5,975 nucleotides of DNA from DATAAM01 sp036260075 (lineage in GTDB: Bacteria > Actinomycetota > Acidimicrobiia > Acidimicrobiales > JAHWLA01). Below, piece by piece: positions 4,594 through 5,975 of the stretch. The translations under genes were made by a program, and so were the position numbers. Location: assembly GCA_036260075.1 (NCBI GenBank), contig DATAAM010000173.1:1-5975 (forward strand). The letters are read 5' to 3'. Numbering within the stretch: the stretch's first letter is position 1; every line of letters starts with the position of its first letter. A model generated the notes under the pieces. The model was given only the letters and a program-made list of their open reading frames with translations. It was not told the origin of the DNA and made no database searches.

Positions 4594-5915
4594 TGAGCGA
4601 CTGGCTGGTGGAGACGTCCGAAGGCGCCCAGGAGATGCGGGCGCGCGAGGCCACCGACCCGATGGAGCTGCTGCGCGAGCAGGGCGCCGTCCTGCGACTG
4701 CCCGAGGGCGTGGCCGTCGATCCCGGCGACTTCAACATGGAGATCGCCGAGGACGAGACCATGATCATCAACATGGGGCCGCAGCATCCCTCCACCCACG
4801 GGGTGCTCCGCCTCATGCTCGAGCTCGACGGCGAGACCGTCCTGCGCACCAAGCCGGTGATCGGCTACCTGCACACCGGCATGGAGAAGACGCAGGAAGA
4901 CCTCATGTACGTCCAGGGCAGCACCAACGTCACCCGGATGGACTACCTGGCGCCGCTGTTCAACGAGTGCGTCTTCTCGATGGCGGTCGAAGAGCTCCTC
5001 GGCGTCGAGGTGCCGCCCCGGGCCACGTGGATCCGCATGCTGATGTGCGAGCTCACGCGCATCTCCTCGCACCTGCTGTTCATGGCCACCAACGGCATGG
5101 ACATCGGCGCCACATCGATGATGCTCTACGGCTGGCGCGAGCGTGAGCTCGTGCTGGCGTTCTTCGAGAAGGCCACCGGGCTGCGGATGAACCACAACTA
5201 CATCCGCCCCGGCGGCGTGGCTGCCGACCTGCCCGACGGATGGCAGCGCGACGTGCTCGACGTGTGCGACCGCATCCTGCCGCGGCTCGAGGAGTACGAC
5301 ACACTGCTCACGGGCCAGCCGATCTTCCGCGACCGGACCGAGGGCGTGGGCGTGCTGACCCCGGAGCAGGCGATCGCCCTGTCGGCCACCGGCCCGGTGC
5401 TGCGCTCGACCGGCGTGCCGTGGGACCTGCGCCGCGACATGCCGTACCAGTTCTACGACCAGGTCGAGTTCGACGTGGTGGTGGGCACGTACGGTGATGC
5501 CTTCGACCGCTACGCCGTGCGCCTCAACGAGATGCGCGAGTCGATCCGCATCGTGCGCCAGGTCGTCGACCTGATGCCGAAGGGCGACTACCGAGTGCAG
5601 GACAAGAAGGTCACGCCGCCGCCGCGCGCCCGCATCGACGAGTCGATGGAGGCGCTCATCCACCACTTCAAGCTGTTCACCGAGGGCTTCAAGGTGCCCG
5701 AAGGCGAGACGTACGTTGCGGTCGAGTCGCCCCGAGGCGAGCTGGGTTGCTACCTGGTGTCCGACGGCGGGGCCAAGCCGTACCGCATGCACATGCGCGA
5801 CCCCTCCTTCTCCAACCTGCAGACGCTGCCGGTCATGCTGCGCGGCGGCCTGGTGGCCGACGCCGTGGCCGTGATCTCCTCCGTCGACCCGGTCATGGGA
5901 GGCGTCGACCGATGA
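4593..5915 (+). CDS. nuoD: NADH-quinone oxidoreductase subunit D (complex I 49-kDa subunit)
   Basis: This 440-residue protein is NuoD, which with NuoB forms the quinone-binding pocket of complex I; it is related to the large subunit of NiFe hydrogenases but lacks the metal-binding cysteines. Landmarks are NMGPQHPSTHG (60-70), containing the quinone-pocket histidine region, GYLHTGMEK (91-99), ELTRISSHLL (153-162), YIRPGGVAADLP (203-214), SMEALIHHFKLFTEGFKVP (351-369), ESPRGELG (378-385), and the terminal DPVMGGVDR. The C-terminus is complete and very similar in wording to mycobacterial NuoD as I remember it. The first 50 or so residues precede the conserved core and form a variable, charged extension. 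GGGGA lies 7 bases before the ATG, which overlaps the nuoC stop by one base. Confidence 0.97.
   Translation: MSDWLVETSEGAQEMRAREATDPMELLREQGAVLRLPEGVAVDPGDFNMEIAEDETMIINMGPQHPSTHGVLRLMLELDGETVLRTKPVIGYLHTGMEKTQEDLMYVQGSTNVTRMDYLAPLFNECVFSMAVEELLGVEVPPRATWIRMLMCELTRISSHLLFMATNGMDIGATSMMLYGWRERELVLAFFEKATGLRMNHNYIRPGGVAADLPDGWQRDVLDVCDRILPRLEEYDTLLTGQPIFRDRTEGVGVLTPEQAIALSATGPVLRSTGVPWDLRRDMPYQFYDQVEFDVVVGTYGDAFDRYAVRLNEMRESIRIVRQVVDLMPKGDYRVQDKKVTPPPRARIDESMEALIHHFKLFTEGFKVPEGETYVAVESPRGELGCYLVSDGGAKPYRMHMRDPSFSNLQTLPVMLRGGLVADAVAVISSVDPVMGGVDR
5897..5902 (+). promoter_or_regulatory. Ribosome binding site for the ORF following nuoD
   Basis: GGGAGG within the end of nuoD lies 9 bases before the ATG at 5912. 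With the ATGA overlap it supports translation of a further gene that runs off the window. Confidence 0.6.
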
Positions 5916-5975
5916 CCGACGTGCTCCTACGCCTCGTTCTGGTGGGGGATCTGCGCGCCCTGGCGCGCAGATCCC
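5912..5975 (+). CDS. Start of next operon gene, 3' truncated (nuoE expected by position)
   Basis: An ATG overlapping the nuoD TGA (ATGA), with a good Shine-Dalgarno sequence, opens a frame that is still open at the window end after 21 codons. The peptide begins MTDVLLRLVLVGD. By operon order this should be NuoE, the 24-kDa [2Fe-2S] subunit. The visible residues are too few to show any NuoE feature, and the hydrophobic start is not what I would expect for it. The last 30 bases form a perfect inverted repeat, so the final ten or so codons may not be genuine. The gene start is fairly well supported; its identity is positional inference. Confidence 0.45.
   Translation, partial: MTDVLLRLVLVGDLRALARRS
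5946..5975. repeat. Perfect 14-bp inverted repeat at the window end
   Basis: GGGATCTGCGCGCC (5946-5959) and GGCGCGCAGATCCC (5962-5975) are exact reverse complements separated by only CT. The repeat reaches the last base, so it may extend further. A two-base loop and a position inside the first codons of a coupled gene make a natural terminator unlikely. A fold-back assembly or amplification artefact at a contig end is the simplest reading, though a genuine palindrome cannot be excluded. Confidence 0.8.

Overview
The window is a compact, plus-strand respiratory-chain locus from a high-GC bacterium. The NuoD C-terminus and its LHTG-type motif read like actinobacterial NuoD as I remember it. Together with the GC-rich codon use, this suggests Actinomycetota, possibly a deep-branching class such as Acidimicrobiia. 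That placement is an inference without any search.

Layout: (1) 1-258, the last 85 codons of a cytochrome b-type subunit of a quinol:cytochrome c reductase. (2) 271-1104, a Rieske iron-sulfur protein with an internal Tat motif. (3) 1095-2114, a membrane-anchored diheme cytochrome c, probably starting at a TTG inside the end of the Rieske gene. (4) 2114-2908, an unrecognised 264-residue protein with three predicted membrane segments. (5) 2909-3028, a gap of about 120 bases ending in a strong ribosome binding site. (6) 3029-3475, nuoA. (7) 3476-3640, a 165-base gap that holds a possible 52-codon ORF and GC-rich hairpins. (8) 3641-4138 nuoB, 4135-4593 nuoC and 4593-5915 nuoD, all overlapping. (9) From 5912, the start of another coupled ORF where nuoE would be expected, cut off by the window end, which coincides with a perfect 14-bp inverted repeat.

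Together the genes encode both ends of menaquinone-linked electron transfer. NuoA-D belong to complex I, which passes NADH electrons to quinone. The b-type, Rieske and diheme c proteins oxidise the quinol and pass electrons to a terminal oxidase. Most gene junctions overlap by 1 to 10 bases, as expected for a translationally coupled operon; the two gaps flanking nuoA are the exceptions.

The bc-type genes do not look like the usual actinobacterial qcrCAB set: the order is b, Rieske, c; the cytochrome b C-terminus is of another type; and the diheme cytochrome is anchored at its N-terminus rather than its C-terminus. The unknown protein at 2114-2908 is the best candidate for something undescribed, perhaps an accessory subunit. 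I see no mobile elements, CRISPR arrays, tRNAs or rRNAs.
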